A stretch of DNA of 56,025 nt from Sphingobium sp. D43FB (GTDB lineage Bacteria > Pseudomonadota > Alphaproteobacteria > Sphingomonadales > Sphingomonadaceae): positions 1-56,025 of the forward strand of contig NZ_NMUA01000028.1 of assembly GCF_002312805.1 (NCBI RefSeq), given 5' to 3'. Below the pieces are notes generated by a model. It did no database searches and was not told the origin of the DNA. It saw nothing but the letters and a program-made list of their open reading frames with translations. Position numbers and translations under genes: made by a program. Position 1 is the first letter of the stretch; the number at the start of each line of letters is the position of its first letter. Positions 42,622 through 50,642 of this stretch are shown in pieces.

Positions 42622-43149
42622 TCAGTTGAACTGGATCGGGCGTAGCGGGTCGGTCCCGTCGAAATCCTGCGCAGCCCGCGCCACCATGGCGTAAAAATCG
42701 GTCAGCTGCGGCACCGGCGCATAGAGTTCGGTCATATGTCCCTGCGCCGCGACCGTATCGACAAAGGCGAAGACGAAACCGTCATTCATCTCCGCCCGGC
42801 AGGCGAGGTCATGGCCCGCCGCCGCGAAGTCCTTGATCGCTACATCCACATCGTCGACGAACAGCGCCACATGATGCAGCCCCTGCGCGCCGGGCTGCGC
42901 GAACATGTCGCGAAAGGCGGATGGCCCTTCCCCATTTTGCTGCACGAACTCGATCATGATATCGCCCCACTGGCCATAGGCGGAGCTATGGTCGAGCGGC
43001 CGCTCCATCCCGCGATGGACGCAGCGCCGCAGCGGGATATGATCGGCAATGAAATAAGGGCCGGACCCATGGAGCCGATGATGCGCCAATGCGGCAAGGC
43101 GCACGTCCGGCACGAAATAGGCCAATTGCCGGATCGCCAGCCGGTTCAT
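42622..43149 (-). CDS. VOC superfamily (glyoxalase-like) protein
   Basis: 175 residues beginning MNRLAIRQLAYFVPDVR, with two beta-alpha-beta-beta-beta modules. Candidate metal ligands sit in GLHHVALFVDDVDVAI (His) and GHMTELYAP (Glu). Such proteins are lyases, isomerases, dioxygenases or epimerases, and the reaction cannot be read here. The start overlaps the APH gene stop (TGATG) and the stop is 18 bp before the dehydrogenase, so it is cotranscribed with both. The ORF upstream of 43149 is out-of-frame APH coding sequence. Confidence 0.82.
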   Translation of the reverse strand: MNRLAIRQLAYFVPDVRLAALAHHRLHGSGPYFIADHIPLRRCVHRGMERPLDHSSAYGQWGDIMIEFVQQNGEGPSAFRDMFAQPGAQGLHHVALFVDDVDVAIKDFAAAGHDLACRAEMNDGFVFAFVDTVAAQGHMTELYAPVPQLTDFYAMVARAAQDFDGTDPLRPIQFN

Positions 43150-44219
43150 CAACGGCCTTGTCCCTGCGCCGTCCGCCGCCCGATCGCCGCCAGTTCGGGC
43201 AGCGTATCGACCAGTGACTGCGCTTCGGGCGAGGATGCCGTGCCCCGCGTCATCCGCCCCTTGATGCCATGAATGATCGCCGCGAACCGAAACATGTTGA
43301 AAGCGAGGTAGAAGGGCAGATTGTCGATCCCGTCCCGCCCGGTGCGCGCGCAATAGGCCGCGACATAGTCCGCCTGAGACGGAATATTCAGCGCCACCAA
43401 GTCCGCACCCTTGAACCCGCCGATGATGTGCGGCGGCAGGTGATACATCATCAGATGATAGGTGAAGTCCGCCAGCGGATGGCCGAGCGTCGATAGCTCC
43501 CAATCCAGCACCGCCAGGATGCGCGGCTCGGTGGGATGCCAGATCATATTGTCGGCGCGGAAATCGCCATGGACGATAGTCGTCTCATCGCCTGCGGGAA
43601 TCTGCCCCGGCAACCAGTCGGCCAGCCAGTCCATATCGTCGTTCCGCCCCGCCGCCTCATCCTCGCGATATTGCCGCGACCAGCGCGCGATCTGCCGCGC
43701 GAAATAGCTACCTGGCTTGCCATAGTCGCCAAGGCCGATCGCCTGAGGATCGATCCCGTGTAACTGCGCGATCGCGGCGTTCATCGCGTCGAAATAGGCA
43801 GGCCGTTCCTGCGGCGTCAGCGCAGGCAGGGTCGAATCCCAGAAGATGCGCCCCTCCACCATGTCCATGACATAGAAGGGCGTGCCGATGACCCCGGCAT
43901 CCTCGCACAGGCCATGGACCGGGGCGACCGGAAAGCCCGCCTGCCCCAGCGCTGCCAACACCCGATATTCCCGCTCTACCGCATGCGCACCGGGCAACAA
44001 TGTGCCCGGTGGCTTGCGCCGCAGCACATAGGCGCGGGTCGGCGTCACCAGTCGATAGGTCGGGTTGGACTGGCCGCCCTTGAACTGTTCGACCGACAGC
44101 GGCCCGGCATAGCCAGCGACATGGGCCTGCATCCACGCATCGAGCGCCGCGACCTCGAACCCATGGCCCGCACGCACCGCACCGGTCCCTCCGAATCGCT
44201 CCTGCCGGTCCTCGCTCAC
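43149..44219 (-). CDS. APH-fold phosphotransferase (LvaA/ACAD10-kinase-like)
   Basis: 356 residues from a GTG at 44219 with a purine-rich site upstream. Kinase-like features are FKGGQSNPTYRLVTPTRAYVLRRKP (glycine loop and ATP-binding lysine), IVHGDFRADNMIWHP (catalytic HGDxRxxN) and LAVLDWELSTLGHPLADF (metal DWE). This is the family of the kinase domain of human ACAD10/11 and of Pseudomonas LvaA, which phosphorylate 4-hydroxyacyl-CoA. With the ACAD10/11-like dehydrogenase in the operon, that reaction is the leading hypothesis. It is the first gene of the operon. Confidence 0.85.
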   Translation of the reverse strand: MSEDRQERFGGTGAVRAGHGFEVAALDAWMQAHVAGYAGPLSVEQFKGGQSNPTYRLVTPTRAYVLRRKPPGTLLPGAHAVEREYRVLAALGQAGFPVAPVHGLCEDAGVIGTPFYVMDMVEGRIFWDSTLPALTPQERPAYFDAMNAAIAQLHGIDPQAIGLGDYGKPGSYFARQIARWSRQYREDEAAGRNDDMDWLADWLPGQIPAGDETTIVHGDFRADNMIWHPTEPRILAVLDWELSTLGHPLADFTYHLMMYHLPPHIIGGFKGADLVALNIPSQADYVAAYCARTGRDGIDNLPFYLAFNMFRFAAIIHGIKGRMTRGTASSPEAQSLVDTLPELAAIGRRTAQGQGR

Positions 44220-44431
44220 GGCCTCATCCTCTCCTGCGCTGCCTCTTCCCCGACGCAATGGGGCGTCGGGCCAGGCTTGTCCCCTCTCCTTTGTTTCAGG
44301 TGCGCGCCCCACCTCTCTAAAATCGCAGTTAGCAAGACCCAGGAAATAGCGCATCCCGAACGATGAAACTAAGCCGCACCAAGCAGGCCATTCGTCAAGC
44401 GCCTTAAAGAACGCACAATAGGGGAGAGTAT

Positions 44432-46708
44432 ATGCAAAGGAAGCCTTTGGTCCGTCCAGTCATGCTGGCACTTGGCAGCACATTACTATGGGCCATGCCC
44501 GCCATGGCGCAGGATCAGACCGCCCAGCCCCAGGCCGATGCCCAGGCGATCGACCCCAACGCCATCATCGTCACCGCCCGTCGCCGCGAAGAAAGCCTGC
44601 AGGACACGCCGGTCGCGATCACCGCGGTCAACGCCGCGATGCTGGAAAACAAGGCGGCGGTGAATATCGGCGACCTGACAGGCGGCGTCCCCAACCTGCT
44701 GATCACCAACCAGAATTCGGGCGCGGCCGCCGCGAACCTCGCCATCCGTGGCCTGACCTATGCCGACGTCGAAAAATCGCAGGAACCGACCGTCGGCGTC
44801 GTTGTCGATGGCGTCTTCATCGGCACCAGCACCGGGCAATTCTTCGACTTTTTCGACATCGAGCAGATCGAAGTGCTGCGCGGCCCGCAAGGCACATTGT
44901 TCGGCCGCAACACGATCGGCGGCGTCATCAACATCCGTCGCACCCGCCCGACCGGCGAGTTCGGTGCCAAAATGGAAGTCTCCTACGGCAAGTTCAACAC
45001 GCTTGCGACCCGCGCCGTGGTCAACGCGCCCTTGTCCAGTGACGGCAGCATCGGTGCCAAACTCTTCTATTTCCATAATGAAACCGACGGCTGGTATCGC
45101 CAGGGGCAGACCGGCGAGCGCCGGGGTTTCGGCAATAATGAGAATTTCGGCGGATCAATCCTGTTCGCGCCGAAGGATAGCGGTTTCGATGCCCTCTTCA
45201 CGCTCGAAAAGCAGGTGCAGAAGGCCGATCCCGTTGTCGCCAGCCTGACCCAGACCGGCGAAGTCTTTTGCGGCCTGATCCCGGCCAATGAATGCAACCG
45301 CAACAACACGACCGACCTGTACACCGTGTTCGGCCTGCCCAACGAAACCAACTATTCCGCGCCCGCCGCGACGCTGGAAATGAATTATGATGCGGGCGAC
45401 GTCAAACTCACCTCCGTCACTGGCTGGCGCGATTCGCGTGAGAACCAAACGCAGGATTTCGACGGTTCCTCGACCGACCTCTATTATGTCCGGCGCTTGC
45501 AGAATTATGAGCAGTGGAGCCAGGAATTGCGCGCCGCTGGCAAGTTCAGCGACAGTTTCGACTATGTCGTAGGGCTGTTCTATTTCAGCTCCGAATATCG
45601 CTTGACCCAGTATAGCCGCGTCTTCGGCTTCGCCCCGACTGTCCCTCCTGAAATCTTCGACACCAACCCCCAGGTCGTGAACGGCAAGACCAAGTCCGTC
45701 GCCGTCTTCGGCGATTTCAACTGGGCCTTTGCCGACCAATGGCGCCTGTCCTTCGGCGGTCGCTTCACCCGCGACAAAAAGTCGCTCGACAATAGTTTCG
45801 GCGGCATCGAAATCGGCCGTGGCACCGACACGTTCAAGAAATTCACGCCCAAGGTCGGCGTCGATTTCCGCCCGAACGACGATGTCATGTTTTATGGTAG
45901 CTGGTCGCAAGGCTACCGGTCGGGCGGCTTCTCGCCCCGCGCGGGCACGGCCGCCAGCGCCGGCATCGCCTATCAGCCCGAAGTGGTCGACAGCTTCGAA
46001 GTCGGCGGCAAGTTCGACCTGTTCGACCGCAAGCTGCAGTTCAACGTCGCGGCCTTCTATTCCAGCTACAAGGATCTGCACCAGAACAACACGCTCAATT
46101 GCCCAAGCTGCGCCACCGGAAACGAGACGATCACCTCAAACGTCGGCTCGGCCAAGATCAAGGGTCTGGAGTTCGACTTCACCGCCCGGCCGACGTCACA
46201 ACTAACGATCACCGGCTCGATGGGCCTGCTCGATTCCAAGTTCAAGGGCTTCATCGTCGGCGGTATCTCGCCCGTGTCGGGCGCCGTCGTACCCTATGAC
46301 TATTCGCGCAACGACCTCATCTATAATCCGAACATGACCGCGTCGTTGGCGGCCGACTACACCATGCCCACCAGCTTTGGCGAAATCATCGCGAATTTGA
46401 GCTATCGCTATATCGGCCGCTATGATCAGCAAATCTCATTGGGGCCAATCTCCGGCGACCTGACCAACGGGCCGATCATCGTCAACGGCAACGATCCGCG
46501 CGTGCGGACGGACAAGCAGGGACTGGTGGATGCCAGCGTGACCACCAAGTTCGAACTGGGCGGCACCGAAGCGCGCCTGACCCTGTTCGGCCGCAACCTC
46601 GCCAATGATCGTGGTCCAACCCATGGCTTCACCGTCGGCGGCCTGTGGTCCTTCGGCACGGCGCGCGAACCGCGCACCTATGGCGCGACGCTGGGCGTCA
46701 AATTCTGA
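44432..46708 (+). CDS. TonB-dependent receptor of the catabolic cluster
   Basis: 758 residues. Signal peptide to AMAQD (about 28), then NAIIVTARRREESLQDTPVAITAV, the start typical of sphingomonad receptors for organic substrates. The plug has IRGLTYADVEKSQEPTVGVVVDGVFIGTS and IEVLRGPQGTLFGRNTIGGVINI. The barrel ends YGATLGVKF. It is transcribed away from the APH-ACAD operon across a 212-bp gap and towards the Rieske/SDR pair. Neighbours point to uptake of the compound those enzymes degrade. No Fur- or PhoB-like site was seen upstream. Confidence 0.9.
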   Translation: MQRKPLVRPVMLALGSTLLWAMPAMAQDQTAQPQADAQAIDPNAIIVTARRREESLQDTPVAITAVNAAMLENKAAVNIGDLTGGVPNLLITNQNSGAAAANLAIRGLTYADVEKSQEPTVGVVVDGVFIGTSTGQFFDFFDIEQIEVLRGPQGTLFGRNTIGGVINIRRTRPTGEFGAKMEVSYGKFNTLATRAVVNAPLSSDGSIGAKLFYFHNETDGWYRQGQTGERRGFGNNENFGGSILFAPKDSGFDALFTLEKQVQKADPVVASLTQTGEVFCGLIPANECNRNNTTDLYTVFGLPNETNYSAPAATLEMNYDAGDVKLTSVTGWRDSRENQTQDFDGSSTDLYYVRRLQNYEQWSQELRAAGKFSDSFDYVVGLFYFSSEYRLTQYSRVFGFAPTVPPEIFDTNPQVVNGKTKSVAVFGDFNWAFADQWRLSFGGRFTRDKKSLDNSFGGIEIGRGTDTFKKFTPKVGVDFRPNDDVMFYGSWSQGYRSGGFSPRAGTAASAGIAYQPEVVDSFEVGGKFDLFDRKLQFNVAAFYSSYKDLHQNNTLNCPSCATGNETITSNVGSAKIKGLEFDFTARPTSQLTITGSMGLLDSKFKGFIVGGISPVSGAVVPYDYSRNDLIYNPNMTASLAADYTMPTSFGEIIANLSYRYIGRYDQQISLGPISGDLTNGPIIVNGNDPRVRTDKQGLVDASVTTKFELGGTEARLTLFGRNLANDRGPTHGFTVGGLWSFGTAREPRTYGATLGVKF

Positions 46709-46731
46709 TCGCCGAAACAGTCTGAAAAGCC

Positions 46732-46765
46732 AAAGGCCGGGGCGCAATCCCCGGCCTTTCTTTTT
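46732..46765 (+). terminator. Rho-independent terminator of the TonB receptor gene
   Basis: AAAGGCCGGGG and CCCCGGCCTTT form a perfect 11-bp stem with a 6-base loop, followed by CTTTTT, 23 bp after the stop. Confidence 0.9.
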
Positions 46766-46788
46766 GGCAGCCTCTCGCCCCCAGGCAC

Positions 46789-46825
46789 AAAAAAAGGGGC
46801 GTCGGAGCCATAGCCCCGACGCCCC
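46789..46825 (-). terminator. Rho-independent terminator of the Rieske oxygenase gene
   Basis: On the minus strand GGGGCGTCGG/CCGACGCCCC (10 bp, loop of 10) is followed by seven T. It is 20 bp past the stop codon and back-to-back with the previous terminator. Confidence 0.92.
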
Positions 46826-46845
46826 ATCAACCGATCAATCGGGCG

Positions 46846-48264
46846 TTACAGATCGCCGTTGATATATTTCATGATCGTATTCTGGAACTGACGGATCTGG
46901 ATTTCCTGATAATTGGCCAGTTGCACCTTATCGTTCAGCGAGGCCTTCAGCCCCGTCTGCACATGCGGCAGATTTTCCATATCCTGTTCGAACACGTCGC
47001 CCAAAATACCCAGTTCGGGTGCTTCGGTCCATTTCTGATCGACCGACAGGAATTTCATCGGAGGAGCCTTGGGATGCGCCTGCCCCGGCGGAACGCGGGT
47101 CAGGACGCGGACTTCCATCAGGCAATGGTCGACATCGTGCCAGGGCCGCCAGCGATAGACGATATTGGGCTGGAACCCGGCCCAGGGGCTGAAGTTGGGG
47201 AAGACGTTGTAGAGCAGCGCATCCATCATCTCCGCATCGGACGCGAAGCTGACATCATGGCCGAACATGGCGGTGGTGGTATCGCGCAACGAAGCGCCCA
47301 GCGCCGCCCGCGCCGAAACGCCCTCTGGCACCTTGACGTTATAACCGCCCGCCGCCGCTTCCTTATCCTCATAATTATCGGACGACCGGCCATTATATTT
47401 GACGAATTCATCCACGATCCACTGTTCCGCCTTGTCGGTCGGATCGACATGCGGCGACATGGTGCCGAACGGCGTCACCGTCAGGTTCACATAGTCGCCA
47501 TAGATATTATACATCGAATTGGCATCGCCGGTGAACGGCAGCAATTGCGGATGGGTGACGACGGTGTGCCAGCTTTCCATGAAAGCCTCCATCACCACCT
47601 TCCAATTGGCGGGCACCACCTTGCCCACCCACATCGCCGTCGCACATTCCTCCTGCCGCCAACGCTTGAAATGCTCCGGCATGGGCGCGAGAAATTCATC
47701 GAGCGTCGGCCCGTCCGCCGCCTCGCGAATGAAGATATAGCCAGCCCAGCGCCCGACGCTGATTTCGGGCAGGGACATCTCCTCGTCTTTCAGGTGCGAG
47801 AAGTCCCAGCGGCACGGGATCTGCTTGATCGACCCATCATTATTCCAGGTGAATCCATGAAACGGGCATTGCAGCTCGGCCGACCAGCCATCGCCGGTCT
47901 TGAGCTTGCGCCCGCGATGCAGGCAGACATTGGCGAAGGCCCGAACCGAACCATCCTCTTGCCGGATCAGCAGAAAGGATTTGCCGACATTCTCATAGAC
48001 GACATGATCGCCCGGCTCCGGCAATTCCTCTTCGCGCGCCGCGAACTGCCAGGTGCGCGGCCACATCTTCTGCTTTTCCAGCTCGAAAAATTCGGCGCTG
48101 GTATAGCGGCTCGCCGGGATCGGGTCCGACCCCAGATTTTCATATTCGTCGGTATAGAGAAATTCCGGCACCGGATTGGTGTCCGCCAGCATCAGGTCGC
48201 GGACGCTCGTGCCAGGGCAGCGCGGCAGCGGTGCGCCTTTGATCCGGGGATCGCTTTCAGCCAT
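46846..48264 (-). CDS. Rieske non-haem iron oxygenase, alpha subunit (A)
   Basis: 472 residues from ATG 48264. Rieske cluster ligands are Cys114, His116, Cys133 and His136 (CLH-x16-CPFH). Catalytic-domain iron ligands His233 and His238 lie in ESWHTVVTHP. Residue 230, usually the bridging Asp, is Glu, as in carnitine-monooxygenase-type enzymes. Family members hydroxylate, dihydroxylate or demethylate aromatic and alicyclic rings and need electrons from a ferredoxin and reductase. No such gene, and no beta subunit, is nearby. An SDR dehydrogenase lies 90 bp upstream on the same strand. The extra 14 codons before 48264 are rejected. Confidence 0.92.
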   Translation of the reverse strand: MAESDPRIKGAPLPRCPGTSVRDLMLADTNPVPEFLYTDEYENLGSDPIPASRYTSAEFFELEKQKMWPRTWQFAAREEELPEPGDHVVYENVGKSFLLIRQEDGSVRAFANVCLHRGRKLKTGDGWSAELQCPFHGFTWNNDGSIKQIPCRWDFSHLKDEEMSLPEISVGRWAGYIFIREAADGPTLDEFLAPMPEHFKRWRQEECATAMWVGKVVPANWKVVMEAFMESWHTVVTHPQLLPFTGDANSMYNIYGDYVNLTVTPFGTMSPHVDPTDKAEQWIVDEFVKYNGRSSDNYEDKEAAAGGYNVKVPEGVSARAALGASLRDTTTAMFGHDVSFASDAEMMDALLYNVFPNFSPWAGFQPNIVYRWRPWHDVDHCLMEVRVLTRVPPGQAHPKAPPMKFLSVDQKWTEAPELGILGDVFEQDMENLPHVQTGLKASLNDKVQLANYQEIQIRQFQNTIMKYINGDL

Positions 48265-48354
48265 CACTCTCTCTCCTAAATTCTCGCCCGCCCGGCTGCG
48301 CCGCATAGGCGACGCGCCGAATCCTTGGTCGCTTGTTCAAATATAGCGACGCGA

Positions 48355-49122
48355 TCACTGCGCGACCATCCCCCCATCGACGACAAATTCGCATCCGGTG
48401 ATGTAGCGCGCATCGTCCGACGCCAGGAAGGCGACCATCGACCCGATGTCGGCGGGTTCGCCCATGCGGCCCATCGGGATGGTCGCGACGATCTGGTCGA
48501 ATATCTCCTTATTATCGGCGATCGCCACCTGCTGCATGTCGGTCCAGATCATGCCGGGATGCACCGTGTTCACACGGATATTGTCACGCGCCGTCTCCAG
48601 CGCGACCGACTTGGAAAACAGCCGCACGCCGCCCTTGCTGGCGGCATAGGCAGCGGTGCCCTGCACGCCCACTAGCCCCGCGATCGAAGACAGGTTGACG
48701 ATCGACCCGCCATGCCCCTGTACCCGCATCTGGTCGACGGCGACCTTGGTGCCCAGATACACGCTGTCGAGATTGACCGAAATCTGCTTGTGCCAGTCCG
48801 CCGACGTCATCTCGCTCATCGGCCGCAACACGGCGATACCGGCATTATTGACCAATATATCGATCTTGCCGAAGGCGGCGATCACTGCCTCGATCACCTT
48901 GGTCCACAAGGCTTCGTCGGTCACATCCTGCGCCATCGCCTGCGCGGCAAAGCCCTGCGCGCGCAATTCCTCGGCCCGCGCATCGACCGCCGCGCCATCC
49001 AGGTCGGTCAGGAACAGGCTCGCCCCCTGGCCCGCCATCTTGAGCGCGGCCGCAAAGCCCAAGCCATTGGCGGATGCCGCTCCGGTCACCAATGCCACTT
49101 TGCCGTTGAGGTCGATCATCAT
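48355..49122 (-). CDS. SDR family oxidoreductase
   Basis: 255 residues of classical short-chain dehydrogenase. The nucleotide loop is TGAASANGLGFA (a variant of TGxxxGxG), with NNAG in VNNAGIAVL, catalytic Ser in VNLSSIAG, YxxxK in YAASKGG, and the C-terminal GCEFVVDGGMVAQ. Preceding the Rieske gene in one operon, it may oxidise the alcohol or diol produced by the oxygenases. Tandem ATGs at 49122 and 49119 leave the exact start open. Asp after the second strand (LTDLDG) suggests NAD preference. Confidence 0.9.
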   Translation of the reverse strand: MMIDLNGKVALVTGAASANGLGFAAALKMAGQGASLFLTDLDGAAVDARAEELRAQGFAAQAMAQDVTDEALWTKVIEAVIAAFGKIDILVNNAGIAVLRPMSEMTSADWHKQISVNLDSVYLGTKVAVDQMRVQGHGGSIVNLSSIAGLVGVQGTAAYAASKGGVRLFSKSVALETARDNIRVNTVHPGMIWTDMQQVAIADNKEIFDQIVATIPMGRMGEPADIGSMVAFLASDDARYITGCEFVVDGGMVAQ

Positions 49123-49185
49123 GCGCCAGCTATCCTCTTGTCGAACTGTTTGGGGCGCAGACTGGCCATTATGGCGCACCGTGCA

Positions 49186-49197
49186 ACTAGCGCTAGT
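49186..49197. promoter_or_regulatory. Perfect 12-bp palindrome between SDR and Rieske B genes
   Basis: ACTAGCGCTAGT is a perfect palindrome in the divergent promoter region of the SDR-Rieske A operon and Rieske B. It could be an operator, but no regulator gene is in the cluster and no second copy was found. Confidence 0.3.
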
Positions 49198-49315
49198 CAG
49201 AGTCCCCGCCGGGCCGGGCCGCCCTACCTATCACCTTACCGAGTTCCGGCAGGACGCCGCAGGCGCTATGCTGCACGCCAAAGCCAATCGGCTATGCCAT
49301 GAGAGAGGGTTTGCA

Positions 49316-50494
49316 ATGGGCTATCATGACGTCATCGGCCAGGAAGCCGAAAAGATGCTCGAATATGTCGAGACGGGCACCACCCACAGCGCCGCCGACA
49401 CGATGGAAGTGCCCGCCACCGCCTATACCGACCCCGCCTATTTCGAGCGGGAGAAGGCGGAAATCTTCATGAAGCTACCTTTGCTCGCCGCATTGACCGC
49501 CGAAATGCCCAATCCGGGCGATTACAAGGCGATGGAATTGCTCGGCAAACCCGTCCTCATCACGCGCAAGAGCGACGGCACGGTCGCGGCGATGCTGAAC
49601 GTCTGCACCCATCGCGGCATGATCCTCAAGCCCGAAGGCCATGGCAATGCCAAGCGCTTTTCCTGTCCCTATCATGCCTGGACCTACAGCAATGACGGCA
49701 AGCTGATCGGCGTTGCCGAACCGCAGAAATTCGGCCCCATCTGCAAGGAGGAACGCAACCTCACCGCCCTGCCCGTCGCCGAAGCGGGCGGGATCATCTG
49801 GATCTGTCTGACGCCGGGGCTGGAATTCGACATCGCCGCGCATCTGGGCGGCATGCTTGATGACCTCAATGCCTATGGCCTGGGCGATTGGCATTATTGC
49901 GGGTCACGCCGCATCTATGGCCCCAATTGGAAGATCGCCTATGACGGCTATCTGGAGGGCTATCATTTCGCCGCCGCGCACCCCACCACCATCCATCCGC
50001 GCACCTTCAGCAACATCATGCACTTCACCGCCTTCGGGCCGCATATGCGCGTCGGCTATCCCCAGGTGCGGATCAAGGAAGCGCTGGGCGCGATCCCGCG
50101 CGCCGGTTGGGGCGAGCATGAAAATGAAGGCTATGACTTCGTCCGCACCATCTTCCCCAATATCTCCATCTTCTTCGCGCCCGAAATCACCCAGGTCGCC
50201 CAGCTCATCCCCGGCGACACGCCCGGCAGCAACATCACCAACCTGATGTTCATCCGCCGTGAGCCGCCCAAGGACGATGCCGACGCGGCAGCGATCGAAG
50301 GCATGATGGACTGGCTGCGCGACGTCGTGAATGACGAGGATTATGGCGTCGGCCTGCAAGTGCAGAAGGGCTTGGAATCGGGCGCGGTAAAATCGGTCAT
50401 CTTCGGCCGCAACGAGCGCGGCAACCAATATTTCCACAAATATGTCGACTATCTCCAGCGCGCCGACCCGGACGAAAGCCCGCCGGAATTATAA
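49316..50494 (+). CDS. Rieske non-haem iron oxygenase, alpha subunit (B)
   Basis: 392 residues from ATG 49316 (GAGAGAGG upstream). Rieske ligands are Cys97, His99, Cys117 and His120 (CTH-x17-CPYH). Iron ligands His217 and His222 lie in EGYHFAAAHP, with Glu214 at the bridging position normally held by Asp. It is shorter than Rieske A and only distantly similar, so the two are unlikely to be recent duplicates. Its VDYLQRADPDES tail is typical of single-component-type alpha subunits. The 220 codons upstream in this frame overlap the SDR gene on the other strand and are not coding. Confidence 0.92.
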   Translation: MGYHDVIGQEAEKMLEYVETGTTHSAADTMEVPATAYTDPAYFEREKAEIFMKLPLLAALTAEMPNPGDYKAMELLGKPVLITRKSDGTVAAMLNVCTHRGMILKPEGHGNAKRFSCPYHAWTYSNDGKLIGVAEPQKFGPICKEERNLTALPVAEAGGIIWICLTPGLEFDIAAHLGGMLDDLNAYGLGDWHYCGSRRIYGPNWKIAYDGYLEGYHFAAAHPTTIHPRTFSNIMHFTAFGPHMRVGYPQVRIKEALGAIPRAGWGEHENEGYDFVRTIFPNISIFFAPEITQVAQLIPGDTPGSNITNLMFIRREPPKDDADAAAIEGMMDWLRDVVNDEDYGVGLQVQKGLESGAVKSVIFGRNERGNQYFHKYVDYLQRADPDESPPEL

Positions 50495-50528
50495 GGCGGA
50501 GGGGGAGCGGTAGGACAGCATCCCCTCC

Positions 50529-50605
50529 CCGTTCGCCCTGAGCCTGTCGAAGGGCTCTTCTTCTTGAAAATGAGTATAGGGCTTCGACAAGCTCAGCCCG
50601 AACGG
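50529..50605. repeat. CCGTTCG-family palindrome, copy 6
   Basis: CCGTTCGCCCTGAGCCTGTCGAAG...CTTCGACAAGCTCAGCCCGAACGG, followed by an extra half-site (GTCCGAACGGGCC, from 50617). It lies between convergent Rieske B and MDR genes and is closest in sequence to the copy at 34372. Confidence 0.88.
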
Positions 50606-50642
50606 ACTGGAAGTAAGTCCGAACGGGCCACGTATCCCCACC

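Noticed and set aside
39910..42645. A 911-codon open frame on the plus strand
   Set aside because: It is the antisense of the GMC and acyl-CoA dehydrogenase genes. It is rich in Arg, His, Pro and Gln with no domain, a typical high-GC shadow.
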